The position numbers and the translations under genes are program-made. Below are positions 34,308 to 42,189 of a DNA stretch of 54,306 nucleotides, piece by piece. The notes under the pieces are model-generated. The model was given only the letters and a program-made list of their open reading frames with translations. It searched no databases and was not told the origin of the DNA. How positions within the stretch are numbered: the stretch's first letter is position 1; every line of letters starts with the position of its first letter. This DNA is from an uncultured Azospirillum sp. Its GTDB lineage: Bacteria; Pseudomonadota; Alphaproteobacteria; RF32; CAG-239. The stretch lies in assembly GCA_902489795.1 (NCBI GenBank), contig CABUBU010000011.1, positions 1 to 54,306 on the forward strand. Direction: 5' to 3'.

Positions 34308-34592
34308 ATGAAGTGTGCCAAAGACTATCAGGCCGTTATCAGCGCGGACGGACGGCTGGCATTTGTCATTCCCGCCGGGGAAAACGCTCCCGGACATCAT
34401 CCGGAAATCTTCTATAACGGCGGCGAATCGGCGCTGCTTTACCGGTCGGCGGCAGACATTCTGGTTTTGGACAAACTGCACGAGGAAGCGCAAAAGGCAC
34501 TTGGGCAGAGGCAGTCAGTCGTGATCATCGAAGCCGACTATGCCGGCGGCAAAACCGTATACGACTACGAAGCCGCGGTTTGCCGCACATAA
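34308..34592 (+). CDS. Small protein of unknown function
   Basis: A 94-residue protein with alternating strands (YQAVISADGRLAFVIPAG, SAADILVLDKLHEEAQKAL, SVVIIEADYAGGKTVYDYEAAV) and no signal peptide. It starts 2 bp after the 34006 gene stop codon and ends a few bases before a terminator. Codon composition is normal. No family was recognised. Confidence 0.6.
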   Translation: MKCAKDYQAVISADGRLAFVIPAGENAPGHHPEIFYNGGESALLYRSAADILVLDKLHEEAQKALGQRQSVVIIEADYAGGKTVYDYEAAVCRT

Positions 34593-34593
34593 G

Positions 34594-34656
34594 GACGGTT
34601 TTTCCGTCTTTTTTGCCCAAAAACTTTCAAGGCGTCAAAGGCCTTGAATTTTTTTT
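34594..34656 (+). terminator. Two successive terminators
   Basis: The first is GACGG (34594-34598)/CCGTC (34604-34608) plus six T. The second is CAAGGC (34628-34633)/GCCTTG (34641-34646) plus eight T. Together they end the two-gene unit. Confidence 0.88.
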
Positions 34657-34716
34657 GTTCCCGTGATACAAAAACTTTCAGCAAACAATTATTCTGACCA
34701 CTAAAACTTATACATC

Positions 34717-34791
34717 ATGATCGCTGCATGCGTCATCATCTGGCTGTTGCTGCTGTTTGCCGATGATGACAAAAAAACAGAAAACGAATAA
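34717..34791 (+). CDS. Candidate 24-residue membrane peptide
   Basis: A short frame encoding a hydrophobic stretch (MIAACVIIWLLLLFA) followed by a charged tail (DDDKKTENE), the shape of a small single-pass protein. There is no strong SD sequence, so this is a low-confidence call. No other gene occupies 34593-34970. Confidence 0.3.
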   Translation: MIAACVIIWLLLLFADDDKKTENE

Positions 34792-34880
34792 GCCTTTGTT
34801 TTTCCGCAAACGCTTGACAAATCTTCCCGTTCCTCAAAAAACGGCCTTTTGCTCTTTCTGGGTGAACGTTTTCTCCTTTT

Positions 34881-34913
34881 AAAAACCTTTTTGCCGGCGG
34901 CAGAAAGGTTTTT
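34881..34913 (+). terminator. Hairpin before the structured leader
   Basis: AAAAACCTTT (34881-34890) and AAAGGTTTTT (34904-34913) pair around TTGCCGGCGGCAG. The T run follows directly. It separates the leader transcript from upstream transcription. Confidence 0.75.
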
Positions 34914-34943
34914 CTTTTGCCCTTTTCCGCCGCAAAACAGATA

Positions 34944-34971
34944 TTGACTTTTGTTTTATTCCCTCTATTCT
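34944..34971 (+). promoter_or_regulatory. Promoter of the glycosyltransferase leader
   Basis: TTGACT (34944-34949) and TATTCT (34966-34971) are 16 bp apart. Transcription would start near 34978, about 280 nt before the start codon at 35257. Confidence 0.7.
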
Positions 34972-34977
34972 GGACGG

Positions 34978-35237
34978 CAGAATGCAGGATCTGCATTTCA
35001 GCACCTTTTAAGGGTGCGGAGCCTTCAACAGCTCTACATAATCCGGTGCATGGTATGTGGCATCGTTATTTTTCGTGCATATATTATGCACCGTTATCTT
35101 TCCCTAACCGGAATATGGTCGGGGAGCTTTTGGCGTATGTTCAGAATCCGTTTGCGGATTTAAAGGCCAAAAGGTCATGTGATTATGTGTGATGTTGAAC
35201 TCTCCGACCACCTTTGCAAGGTGGTTTTGCTTTTTTA
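34978..35237 (+). ncRNA. Structured leader RNA with attenuator-like terminator
   Basis: Perfect stems run almost end to end: AATGCAG/CTGCATT, GCACC/GGTGC, CCGGTGCAT with ATGCACC, GGTCGGGGAG (35117-35126)/CTCTCCGACC (35200-35209, 10 bp), CTTTTGG/CCAAAAG, AATCCG/CGGATT. The last hairpin CCACCTT (35208-35214)/AAGGTGG (35218-35224) is followed by a T run. Its 5' arm overlaps the 10-bp stem by two bases. The opening, a hairpin ending GGGTGC followed by GGAG, matches the tandem RNAs at 26.1-26.96 kb, but their conserved internal loop is not present. Confidence 0.65.
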
Positions 35238-35256
35238 TTACGGAGAAAACATCATC

Positions 35257-37140
35257 ATGGCAGAGAAAAGTATCCCGGTAAGCGTCATCATGCCCGTTTA
35301 CAACGCCGGCGTTTACCTGAAACCGGCGTTGGAAAGTCTGCTTAAACAAACGCTGAAAGAAATCGAAATCATCGCCGTCGACGACGGCTCAACCGACGGT
35401 TCGGGGCAATTGCTTGCCGAATATGCCGCCCGCGACAAAAGACTGAAGGTCATTTTCCTCAAGCGCAGCGGCGCGGCTGCCGCCCGCAACCGCGGCATTG
35501 AAGCCGCACGCGGCAAATGGCTGTGGTTTGCCGACGCCGACGACATTGCCGCCCCCGATCTGGCGGAAAAAATGTACCGCCGGGGAGAAGAGACCGACAG
35601 CGACATGGTGATTTGTCAGGCAAATTTTTTAGACGTTGACGGAAAAACGACGCCGATGAAAAACACCCTTGCCGTTAACCGGCTGCCGCCGGCGGAACCG
35701 TTTTCCCTGCCGGATGCCGGAACGTTCCTTTTCACCAACTCCGCCGTCTGGAACAAACTTTACCGTCACGATTTTGTCGTTGACAAAGACATCCGCTTCC
35801 AAAACCTTTCTTCCTGCAACGACGTTGCTTTTGGTGCGCTTGCCCTAGCCGAAGCCGCGCGGATATGCACCGTCCGGGAAGCCCTGTACAACTACCGCAT
35901 CGGCATTTCCGGCAATATTTCGGCATCACGCGGACGCTGTGCCGCAAACATCGTTCTGGCGGCGCGTTATGTGCGCGATGAACTCGAACGGCGGCATTTC
36001 CGGCAACGGATCATCGACTGGTTTTATGTGCGGATCGTGCATTCCTTCGCTTATGAATACAAACAAACCGACGGCCGCTGGCAGAAACACAAATTGCTCA
36101 AACTGTTTAAAACTTTTTTGCCCAAAGCCCTCTTCAAACACCAGTTCAAAGACGAAGCACCGATAAAAGACCTGTTGTTTAAGAAAACAAAGTTGGGAAA
36201 CAAACGCGTCGTCCGTCTGGCAGGCATAAAAATCGCTTATCACAAAAAGGAAAAGGCCGTTCCCGTCCGTTCGGCAAAAAGCGACCTGCATTTCCGCGGT
36301 TTTAACCAGCTGGCGTTTTGCATCCGCAGCAATCTGCGCAAACTGCCGGAAAACATCGATCTTGTCGTCGGCGTGCCGCGGTCGGGAATCATCCCGGCTT
36401 ACATGATCGCCCTGTTTTTAAACAAACCGGCCTGCTCGCTCAACGAATTCGTCAACGGCTGCCGGCCGGCAAACGGCAACCGTCCGCTCAAAGAAGGAAC
36501 CGTCCGGCAGGTGCTGGTGGTGGACGACTCCGTTTATTCCGGCAGCGCGCTGAAAAAGACCAGAGAAATTCTGGCACCGCTTGCCGGAAAATACGAACTG
36601 ACGTATCTCTGCATTTATTCCCATCCCAAGGCCGACCCCAAACCGGACATCTTTTTTGAAACGGTGCCGACACCGCGGCTGTTCCAATGGAACTACCTCA
36701 ACCATGCCGTCGCCGGCCGGGCCTGCTTTGACATTGACGGCGTCCTTTGCTTTGACCCGAGCGAAGAACAAAACGACGACGGCCCGAAATACGTCGATTT
36801 CCTGCTGCATGCGCGGCCGCTTTACATCCCCGGTTACAAAATCGCCGCTCTGGTCACCAGCCGGCTGGAAAAATACCGGCCGCAAACCGAACAATGGCTG
36901 CGGGAAAACGGCGTGCAATATGACAAACTGTACATGCTCAACGTCTCCAGCAAAGAAGAACGAATCCGCCTCGGCTGCCACGCCGACTTTAAGGCGGAAA
37001 CGTACAAACGGCTCGACGACTGCATCCTGTTTGTCGAATCGAACAGCCGGCAGGCCCGGCAGATTGCGGAAAAAAGCGGAAAGCCGGTCATCTGCGCGGA
37101 AACCGACGAAATGTTCGGCAATTTCGGAGAAGTGTCATGA
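35257..37140 (+). CDS. Fusion: GT2 glycosyltransferase + phosphoribosyltransferase-like + HAD-like domains
   Basis: A 627-residue protein with three parts. Residues 5-225 are a family 2 glycosyltransferase (PVSVIMPVYNAGVYLKPALE, VDDGSTDGS, and DXD-type FADADD at 91-96). Residues about 345-470 resemble a type I phosphoribosyltransferase: GVPRSGIIPAYMIALFL and the PRPP loop VLVVDDSVYSGSA (419-431). Residues about 488-620 start FDIDGVLCFD and look like a HAD hydrolase. It probably makes and attaches a sugar nucleotide in surface polysaccharide. The ATG at 35257 has GGAG upstream and overlaps nothing in the leader. Confidence 0.85.
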   Translation: MAEKSIPVSVIMPVYNAGVYLKPALESLLKQTLKEIEIIAVDDGSTDGSGQLLAEYAARDKRLKVIFLKRSGAAAARNRGIEAARGKWLWFADADDIAAPDLAEKMYRRGEETDSDMVICQANFLDVDGKTTPMKNTLAVNRLPPAEPFSLPDAGTFLFTNSAVWNKLYRHDFVVDKDIRFQNLSSCNDVAFGALALAEAARICTVREALYNYRIGISGNISASRGRCAANIVLAARYVRDELERRHFRQRIIDWFYVRIVHSFAYEYKQTDGRWQKHKLLKLFKTFLPKALFKHQFKDEAPIKDLLFKKTKLGNKRVVRLAGIKIAYHKKEKAVPVRSAKSDLHFRGFNQLAFCIRSNLRKLPENIDLVVGVPRSGIIPAYMIALFLNKPACSLNEFVNGCRPANGNRPLKEGTVRQVLVVDDSVYSGSALKKTREILAPLAGKYELTYLCIYSHPKADPKPDIFFETVPTPRLFQWNYLNHAVAGRACFDIDGVLCFDPSEEQNDDGPKYVDFLLHARPLYIPGYKIAALVTSRLEKYRPQTEQWLRENGVQYDKLYMLNVSSKEERIRLGCHADFKAETYKRLDDCILFVESNSRQARQIAEKSGKPVICAETDEMFGNFGEVS

Positions 37141-38183
37141 GCGAAGCGCCTTTGGTTTCCGTCGTCGTACCGGTTTACAATGCCGAACCGTACCTGCGGA
37201 AATGTCTTGACAGTCTGTTTGGGCAAACGCTGAAGGAAATCGAAATCATCGCCGTCGACGACGGTTCGACCGACGGTTCGGGAAAAATTCTTAACGAATG
37301 CGCCGCCCGCGACCGGCGGTTGAAAGTCATTCATCAGGAAAACGCCGGCGTTTCCGCCGCCCGCAACCGCGGCATCAAAGCCGTACGGGGGCGTTATCTG
37401 ACGTTTGTCGACGCCGACGACAGAATCGACCGGCAGGCGCTCTGTTACCTTTGTTTTGAAGCGGAACGTCTGCAAACGGACATTCTGTTGTTTAACTATG
37501 CGGCCTGCGAAAACGGACTGTATCACAGGTGTCCTCTGCTTGACGAACTTTACCGCCGGTTCGGCGACCGGGCGTTTGACTACGCAGAAGGCAAAGACCT
37601 GCTCTATTACGTTCACGGCACCGCCGCCGGCAAGTTCTACCGCACACGGATGATCCGCGAACGGGGACTGGAGTTTCCTCTTTCCACCTTTATCGGAGAA
37701 GACCTGTGCTTCTGGGCGGAAGCCCTGCTGGCGGCCGAACGTCTTGCCGTCAGCGGCAACGTCTTTTATTTTTACCGCAAAGACAACGAACACAGCCTGA
37801 GCAAACGCCTTTCCGACCTCGGCGAACAACAGCTGAAAGGATATTGCGGCCTGAAGGAAAGACTGCGGCGAAAACTGACGCCGGAAGCTTTCCGCGAAGC
37901 GGACTTTTATCTGATCGACCGCAACATGGCCCTGTTCACCTGGAACTACAGTCTACTGAAAGATCCGAACCTGCGCCGGGAATTTCGCCGCCGCATGCGG
38001 GAATTTATGCGCTATCCGGCGGAATATACGCCGGAAGAACAAAAGAAATTCCGTTATCTGAAAGCGTTCAAACGAATGCAAAAACCGGCAAAAAAAACGC
38101 TTTTCCGTCACCGGCATCAGATTTTCGTTCGGGAAAAAAGAATAACGATCAGCCCTGCGGTTCAAAAATTTCGCCGCCGATAA
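37137..38183 (+). CDS. Family 2 glycosyltransferase
   Basis: A 348-residue GT2 enzyme with SVVVPVYNAEPYLRKCLDSLFGQTLKEIEIIAVDDGSTDGSG and the DXD-like TFVDADDRID. The C-terminal half is helical. The first 70 residues are very close to those of the preceding fusion protein, suggesting gene duplication. It overlaps that gene by 4 bp, so the two form an operon for a surface polysaccharide or lipopolysaccharide. Its end overlaps the 3' end of anmK (opposite strand) by 35 bp. Sugar specificity unknown. Confidence 0.9.
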   Translation: MSEAPLVSVVVPVYNAEPYLRKCLDSLFGQTLKEIEIIAVDDGSTDGSGKILNECAARDRRLKVIHQENAGVSAARNRGIKAVRGRYLTFVDADDRIDRQALCYLCFEAERLQTDILLFNYAACENGLYHRCPLLDELYRRFGDRAFDYAEGKDLLYYVHGTAAGKFYRTRMIRERGLEFPLSTFIGEDLCFWAEALLAAERLAVSGNVFYFYRKDNEHSLSKRLSDLGEQQLKGYCGLKERLRRKLTPEAFREADFYLIDRNMALFTWNYSLLKDPNLRREFRRRMREFMRYPAEYTPEEQKKFRYLKAFKRMQKPAKKTLFRHRHQIFVREKRITISPAVQKFRRR

Positions 38184-39255
38184 CAGGTTCGGCCGCGCCG
38201 GTGGTTGCGGGAAAACTGAGCGGCAGCCAATGCAGCCGGCGAACGGCCCAAAACGCCGCCGCTTGCGCGTCGACGGCTTCCGGCTGCCAGCCGGCTTCGA
38301 CCGCGGTTTTTACCGTTACGTTCGGCAGCCGCTGCCGCAAAAAACGCATCAGGGTCGGATTTTTGGCACCGCCGCCGCAGACAATCGCTTCTTCCGGCGG
38401 TTCCGGCAGGTAAAGTGCCATCGAATAGGCAATCGATTCCGCAACAAACGCCGTTGCCGTTGCCGCCCCGTCTTCCAGCGACAATCCTGCCAGATGTTCC
38501 ATTTTTTCAGCAAAAATCGTGCGATCGCAAGCTTTCGGCGGATTGAGCGCAATATATTTGTGGTGCATCAGCACGGCCAGAATCTTTTCGTCAACCCGGC
38601 CGGTGATCGCCAGCCTGCCGTTATAGTCGATATGCATACCACCGCGTTTCATCACCCAGTCGTTGATTACCGCATTGCCGGGGCCGCTGACAAAGGCTTT
38701 CATTTCCCCGCTGGTGCCGAACCAGACCACTTCCGAAGTGCCGCCGACGTCAATTACCGCCAGCGGACGCCGCATTTTGGCCGTCAGCGCCTCGTAATAC
38801 ACCGGGGCAAACGGCGCCCCCTGCCCGCCGGCCAAAATGTCCGCACTGCGAAAACGGGCCGCCGTTTTTATGCCGGTCAGTTCCGCCAGCTGGCGTCCGT
38901 CGCCTATCTGGTGAGTATAATGTTCCGACGGACGGTGGCATATGGTATGGCCGGCAAAGCCCAGAATGTCCGGGGAAACGCCTTCTTCGCGAACGAAATC
39001 CTTTACCGCGGCGGCGGCAAATTCGGTAAAGACCGTTTCCGCCCGGCGGATTTCCGCCGCATGTTCGGGAGAATCCGCGCGTTTTCCCAAAACCGAACGT
39101 ATCTGCTCAAGCAGTTCCTCTTCATAAGGAATGACAAATGCCGGTCCCTGCCGATAAACGTCGATACCGTCGGTTTCCATCAAAGCCAGCCCCAGCCCGT
39201 CGAGAGAGGTTGAACCGGCAATTCCCAGTGTTATTACGCTTTTTATGTTGTTCAT
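38149..39255 (-). CDS. anmK: Anhydro-N-acetylmuramic acid kinase-like protein AnmK
   Basis: A 368-residue sugar kinase of the AnmK family, which phosphorylates anhydro-MurNAc during peptidoglycan recycling. The family layout is present: GIAGSTSLDGLGLALM, FAGHTICHRP, IKTAARFRSADILAGGQGAP, VIDVGGTSEVVWFG, FVSGPGNAVINDW, VCGGGAKNPTLMRFLR. Some signature residues differ: GTSLDG is preceded by GIAGS rather than GxMSG, and the usual Asp before xGPGN is Val. Activity is therefore not certain. The leader lacks an SD and ends TTAATAATG. Confidence 0.8.
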   Translation of the reverse strand: MNNIKSVITLGIAGSTSLDGLGLALMETDGIDVYRQGPAFVIPYEEELLEQIRSVLGKRADSPEHAAEIRRAETVFTEFAAAAVKDFVREEGVSPDILGFAGHTICHRPSEHYTHQIGDGRQLAELTGIKTAARFRSADILAGGQGAPFAPVYYEALTAKMRRPLAVIDVGGTSEVVWFGTSGEMKAFVSGPGNAVINDWVMKRGGMHIDYNGRLAITGRVDEKILAVLMHHKYIALNPPKACDRTIFAEKMEHLAGLSLEDGAATATAFVAESIAYSMALYLPEPPEEAIVCGGGAKNPTLMRFLRQRLPNVTVKTAVEAGWQPEAVDAQAAAFWAVRRLHWLPLSFPATTGAAEPVIGGEIFEPQG

Positions 39256-39343
39256 TATTAATTTTTAAAAAAATTATATCCATATTGCACTCTCTGAATT
39301 ATATGCTAATATGCGTTAAAAATTCATTATAAAGGCAGGAAAA

Positions 39344-40603
39344 ATGAGTCATTTTAAATCAGAATTTTTCAACATTATGCTTGAACGCGGTTTTTACAAC
39401 CAATGCACCAACGAGGAAGGATTCGACCAATACCTTTTTGAGTGCGAACAAAAAGGCACGCCGGCCGTCGGCTATCTCGGCTCTGACCCGACCGGCGACA
39501 GTCTGCACGTCGGGCACATTGTGCCGCTGATGATGATGCGCTGGTTCCAGAAATGCGGCCACAAGCCGCTGACGCTGGTCGGCGGCGCCACCGCCCGCAT
39601 CGGCGACCCCTCGGGCAAAGACAAGCTACGTCCCTTTTTGAGCGAAGAAACGCTGGCGCACAACATTGAAGGTCTGAAAAAATCGTTCGGCAAATTCTTA
39701 AAATTCGGCGACGGCAAAAACGACGCGGTGATGGTTGACAACTGGGACTGGTTCAAAGACATCAACTATCTTTCCTTCCTGCGCGACATCGGCACCTATT
39801 ATTCGGTCAACCGGATGCTGACCATGGAAAGCGTCAAAAGCCGGCTGGATCGCGAACAGCCGATGAGCTTTCTTGAATTCAACTACATGCTGCTGCAAGG
39901 CTACGATTTCTGCGAACTCTACCGGAAATACGGCTGCCGCGCGCAAATCGCCGGTTCCGACCAGTGGGGCAACATTACCTCCGGCACCGAACTCGGCCGC
40001 CGCAAATACGACGTGGAACTGTTCGGTTTTACCAGCCCGATCATCACCGACTCCGCCGGCCGGAAAATGGGCAAGTCGGAAGGCAACGCCGTCTGGATCA
40101 ACGAAGACAAACTGCCGGCTTATGACTATTATCAGTATTTCCGCAACATCGGCGACGCCGAAGTGGGCAAATGCCTGCGCATTTACACCGACCTGCCGAT
40201 AGACGAAATCCGCCGTCTGGAAGACTTGAAAGACCAGGAAATCAACGAAGCCAAAAAGATCCTTGCCTTTGAGGCAACAAAAATCTGCCGCGGTTTTGAC
40301 GAAGCAAAAGCCGCGCAAGAAACGGCGGTCAAAACTTTTGAACAGGGCGGCATCGGCGGCGAACTGCCGACCCTGGAAAAGGACAACATCACCGGCTTGT
40401 CGGTTCTCGACGCCTTTGTCGAAATCGGCTTCTGCGCCAGCAAAGGCGAAGTACGGCGGCTGATCAAGCAAAACGGCATCCGCGTCAACGACCGGGCGAT
40501 CAGCGACGAAAACTACGTTTTCAGCGAAAGCGACATTGTTGACGGACAAATAAAAATCGCTCAGGGCAAGAAGAAATTCGGCCTGATCAAACAGGCCGGT
40601 TGA
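39344..40603 (+). CDS. tyrS: Tyrosyl-tRNA synthetase
   Basis: A 419-residue class I synthetase. The HIGH motif is HVGH in GSDPTGDSLHVGHIVPL (near residue 58), the tyrosine-binding region has NYMLLQGYDF and AGSDQWGNI, the KMSKS motif is KMGKSEGN (near 243), and an S4 RNA-binding domain lies at the C-terminus (ASKGEVRRLIKQNGIRVNDR). AGG precedes the ATG. All parts are present, so it should be functional. Confidence 0.97.
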   Translation: MSHFKSEFFNIMLERGFYNQCTNEEGFDQYLFECEQKGTPAVGYLGSDPTGDSLHVGHIVPLMMMRWFQKCGHKPLTLVGGATARIGDPSGKDKLRPFLSEETLAHNIEGLKKSFGKFLKFGDGKNDAVMVDNWDWFKDINYLSFLRDIGTYYSVNRMLTMESVKSRLDREQPMSFLEFNYMLLQGYDFCELYRKYGCRAQIAGSDQWGNITSGTELGRRKYDVELFGFTSPIITDSAGRKMGKSEGNAVWINEDKLPAYDYYQYFRNIGDAEVGKCLRIYTDLPIDEIRRLEDLKDQEINEAKKILAFEATKICRGFDEAKAAQETAVKTFEQGGIGGELPTLEKDNITGLSVLDAFVEIGFCASKGEVRRLIKQNGIRVNDRAISDENYVFSESDIVDGQIKIAQGKKKFGLIKQAG

Positions 40604-40628
40604 CAAAAAACGGCGGGCTTGTTAAAAT
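40600..40628 (+). promoter_or_regulatory. Promoter with ATTATTAA leader, gene 40674
   Basis: TTGACA (40600-40605) overlaps the tyrS stop codon; TAAAAT (40623-40628) is 17 bp away. The leader of about 40 nt contains ATTATTAA (40645-40652) then AATTAAAA and has no Shine-Dalgarno sequence. Confidence 0.75.
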
Positions 40629-40673
40629 AAGGTTTCTAAAAACTATTATTAACTAATTAAAACTTCATACGTT

Positions 40674-40895
40674 ATGACAGATGCAAAAATCGAAAAAGTG
40701 ATGACCAGCAATTTGCTTTACACTTTGTTTTTCACAGACGGCAGTTCGCTCGAAATTTACAAAAGTCAATTTCGCGGCGTTTCCCGTCCGAAGGCCGGAG
40801 ACATGTTCGGAATCCGGCAGGAAAAACAGACGGACGGAAGCATTGTTTCCCGGATATTTCTCAACGGAAAGGAAGTCAGGGGAAAAACCCTTTAA
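40674..40895 (+). CDS. Small protein of unknown function
   Basis: A 73-residue soluble protein with strands (LLYTLFFTDGSSLEIYKSQFRG, DMFGIRQEKQTDGSIVSRIFLNGKEV) that suggest a small beta fold. The start has a strong promoter but no SD sequence; the leader is AU-rich with ATTATTAA. Another small gene follows after 34 bp with a related leader, and a terminator lies after both. No family was recognised. Confidence 0.6.
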   Translation: MTDAKIEKVMTSNLLYTLFFTDGSSLEIYKSQFRGVSRPKAGDMFGIRQEKQTDGSIVSRIFLNGKEVRGKTL

Positions 40896-40929
40896 CAATA
40901 ATTCATCAACCCAATTAATTTTTTTGCTT

Positions 40930-41145
40930 ATGTTAGAAAGAAATCTGACCGTCGCTTCCGTTGAAAAGCGGGACGACAAGTATGGAATCTGGCCGGAAAT
41001 GTCCACGCCGTTTTCGCTGCCCTGCCTCCTTTTCGGCGATCGAAAACCCCAGCGCGGCGACAGTATCGTAATTGAGTGCGAAGGCGACAACATCGTCGGC
41101 GCCCTGTGGAACGGAACCCGCATTCTCGGCCCTGCCCGGCCCTAA
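40930..41145 (+). CDS. Small protein of unknown function
   Basis: A 71-residue protein (RNLTVASVEKRDDKYGIWPEM...DSIVIECEGDNIVGALWNGTRILG) of likely beta structure. It follows the 40674 gene and shares its lack of an SD; the 34-bp gap contains AATAATTC...CAATTAATT, a relaxed form of the leader motif. The end is followed by a perfect terminator hairpin. No family was recognised. Confidence 0.6.
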   Translation: MLERNLTVASVEKRDDKYGIWPEMSTPFSLPCLLFGDRKPQRGDSIVIECEGDNIVGALWNGTRILGPARP

Positions 41146-41164
41146 GCCGGCAGCAAACTGCAAC

Positions 41165-41195
41165 AAGACCGCATGTTGACAAAACATGCGGTCTT
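41165..41195 (+). terminator. Terminator of the 40674-41145 pair
   Basis: AAGACCGCATGTT (41165-41177) pairs perfectly with AACATGCGGTCTT (41183-41195), a 13-bp stem with a 5-nt loop. Confidence 0.88.
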
Positions 41196-41225
41196 TCGCG
41201 CTTTAAAGCCCGCCGCAAAAAGCTA

Positions 41226-41253
41226 TTGACAAGCCCGCAAAAAACGCTATATT
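41226..41253 (+). promoter_or_regulatory. Promoter of rpmG
   Basis: A perfect TTGACA (41226-41231) and TATATT (41248-41253) are 16 bp apart. The start codon lies about 40 nt downstream of the predicted transcription start. Confidence 0.8.
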
Positions 41254-41299
41254 ACAGAAAAACTTGCGTTTAACACTAAAATTTTAAGAGTATAAAGAC

Positions 41300-41467
41300 A
41301 TGGCAAAAGCAATCAAAGTTAAAGTTAAAATGGAAAGCACCGCCGGAACCGGTACATTTTTCGTTGCCGAAAAAAATCCGAGAACCCATCCGGAAAAGCT
41401 GTCCATGAAAAAATACGACAAAAAGTCGAAAAAACACGAAGAATTCGTTGAAAAGAAGCTGAAGTAA
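41300..41467 (+). CDS. rpmG: 50S ribosomal protein L33
   Basis: A 55-residue basic protein that matches alphaproteobacterial L33: MAKAIKVKVKMESTAGTGTF, then FVAEKNPRTHPEKLSMKKYD and KKSKKHEEFVEKKLK. It lacks cysteines, so it is the zinc-free form. AAGAG lies upstream of the ATG. It has its own promoter and terminator. The frame does not appear among longer open frames because it is so short, but the match is clear. Confidence 0.95.
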   Translation: MAKAIKVKVKMESTAGTGTFFVAEKNPRTHPEKLSMKKYDKKSKKHEEFVEKKLK

Positions 41468-41493
41468 TTATCTGCCGAAAGATACAGTTTTTC

Positions 41494-41522
41494 AATGCCG
41501 GTTGTTTGCAGCCGGCATTTTT
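41494..41522 (+). terminator. Terminator of rpmG
   Basis: AATGCCGG (41494-41501) and CCGGCATT (41512-41519) form the stem. T residues follow to 41522. Confidence 0.9.
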
Positions 41523-41623
41523 CGTTGGACAATCCGACTAACCGACAACAACAAGAAATATGACGGACAAAAAGCATTTTTTGTTATCTGTTGTCTGTAT
41601 AAACAATTATTAAACAAAAAATT

Positions 41624-41904
41624 ATGAAAACCAGTATCAATTATATTTGCGGAAGCGTTTATGTCGAAGCAACCATACAGAGAATCGCCTTTTTCCGGTT
41701 CTTCCGAATGGCAAAAAAGCAGAAACAAAAGCAAAATGTTCTATCCTCACCGAAGATAGAAAAGTATTTTCGTTTTTTGCCGATATGCAATCAAAGTTTT
41801 TTGATATGCTCATGCTGACGAAGGAAAATGACGAGGTCAAATTCGATTACGATCCCGCCTGTTCCAGCTTGAGTTATTTTACCAACAAAACGATCCAAGC
41901 GTAA
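41624..41904 (+). pseudogene. Short gene split between reading frames
   Basis: The ATG at 41624 follows a leader with ATTATTAA (41606-41613) and no SD. Its own frame runs to a stop after 64 codons. A second frame, entered by a -1 step, continues to 41904 and has the more protein-like end (EDRKVFSFFADMQSKFF, KENDEVKFDYDPACSS). The joint could be A AAA AAG (41713-41719), the classic -1 slippery heptamer, in the correct phase. A third frame from ATG 41661 is also open for 32 codons, so decay with several indels is an equally good reading. Product unknown. Confidence 0.4.
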
Positions 41905-41923
41905 TCCGCAAAAAAATCAAAAA

Positions 41924-41951
41924 CATCTTTCAAAAGAAAGATGCTTTTTTT
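41924..41951 (+). terminator. Terminator after the 41624 gene
   Basis: CATCTTT (41924-41930) and AAAGATG (41937-41943) pair, and seven T residues follow. Confidence 0.85.
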
Positions 41952-42164
41952 ATGCTTAGAACGAAGAGCAGGCAGACGCGGTCATTTCGGTTCAACCATA
42001 AAGGCTTGCAAAGTTTTGAACGGACGTTTGAAGTTCAAACGAACCAATACCGCTTGTGCCAGCTTGCGGAAAGTTTATCCGCATTTGCCGGACTGCCGTT
42101 CTTTTACTCCCATTTTGATATTGACACAAGGCGCCTTCCAAGGTATTTTGTCCAAAGAACATAA
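41952..42164 (+). CDS. Doubtful open frame, 70 codons
   Basis: The frame begins directly at the end of a terminator T run and has no ribosome binding site. It encodes FRFNHKGLQSFERTFEVQTN and LAESLSAFAGLPFFYSHFDIDTRR, which look fairly natural. It overlaps the promoter of the 42190 gene at its 3' end. It may be a gene fragment. A competing frame from 41941 is less natural. Confidence 0.25.
   Translation: MLRTKSRQTRSFRFNHKGLQSFERTFEVQTNQYRLCQLAESLSAFAGLPFFYSHFDIDTRRLPRYFVQRT
42121..42149 (+). promoter_or_regulatory. Promoter with ATTATTAA leader, gene 42190
   Basis: TTGACA (42121-42126) and TATTTT (42144-42149) are 17 bp apart. The leader contains ATTATTAA at 42164-42171 and no SD. Confidence 0.75.
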
Positions 42165-42189
42165 TTATTAATTTAATCTATCATTTAAA

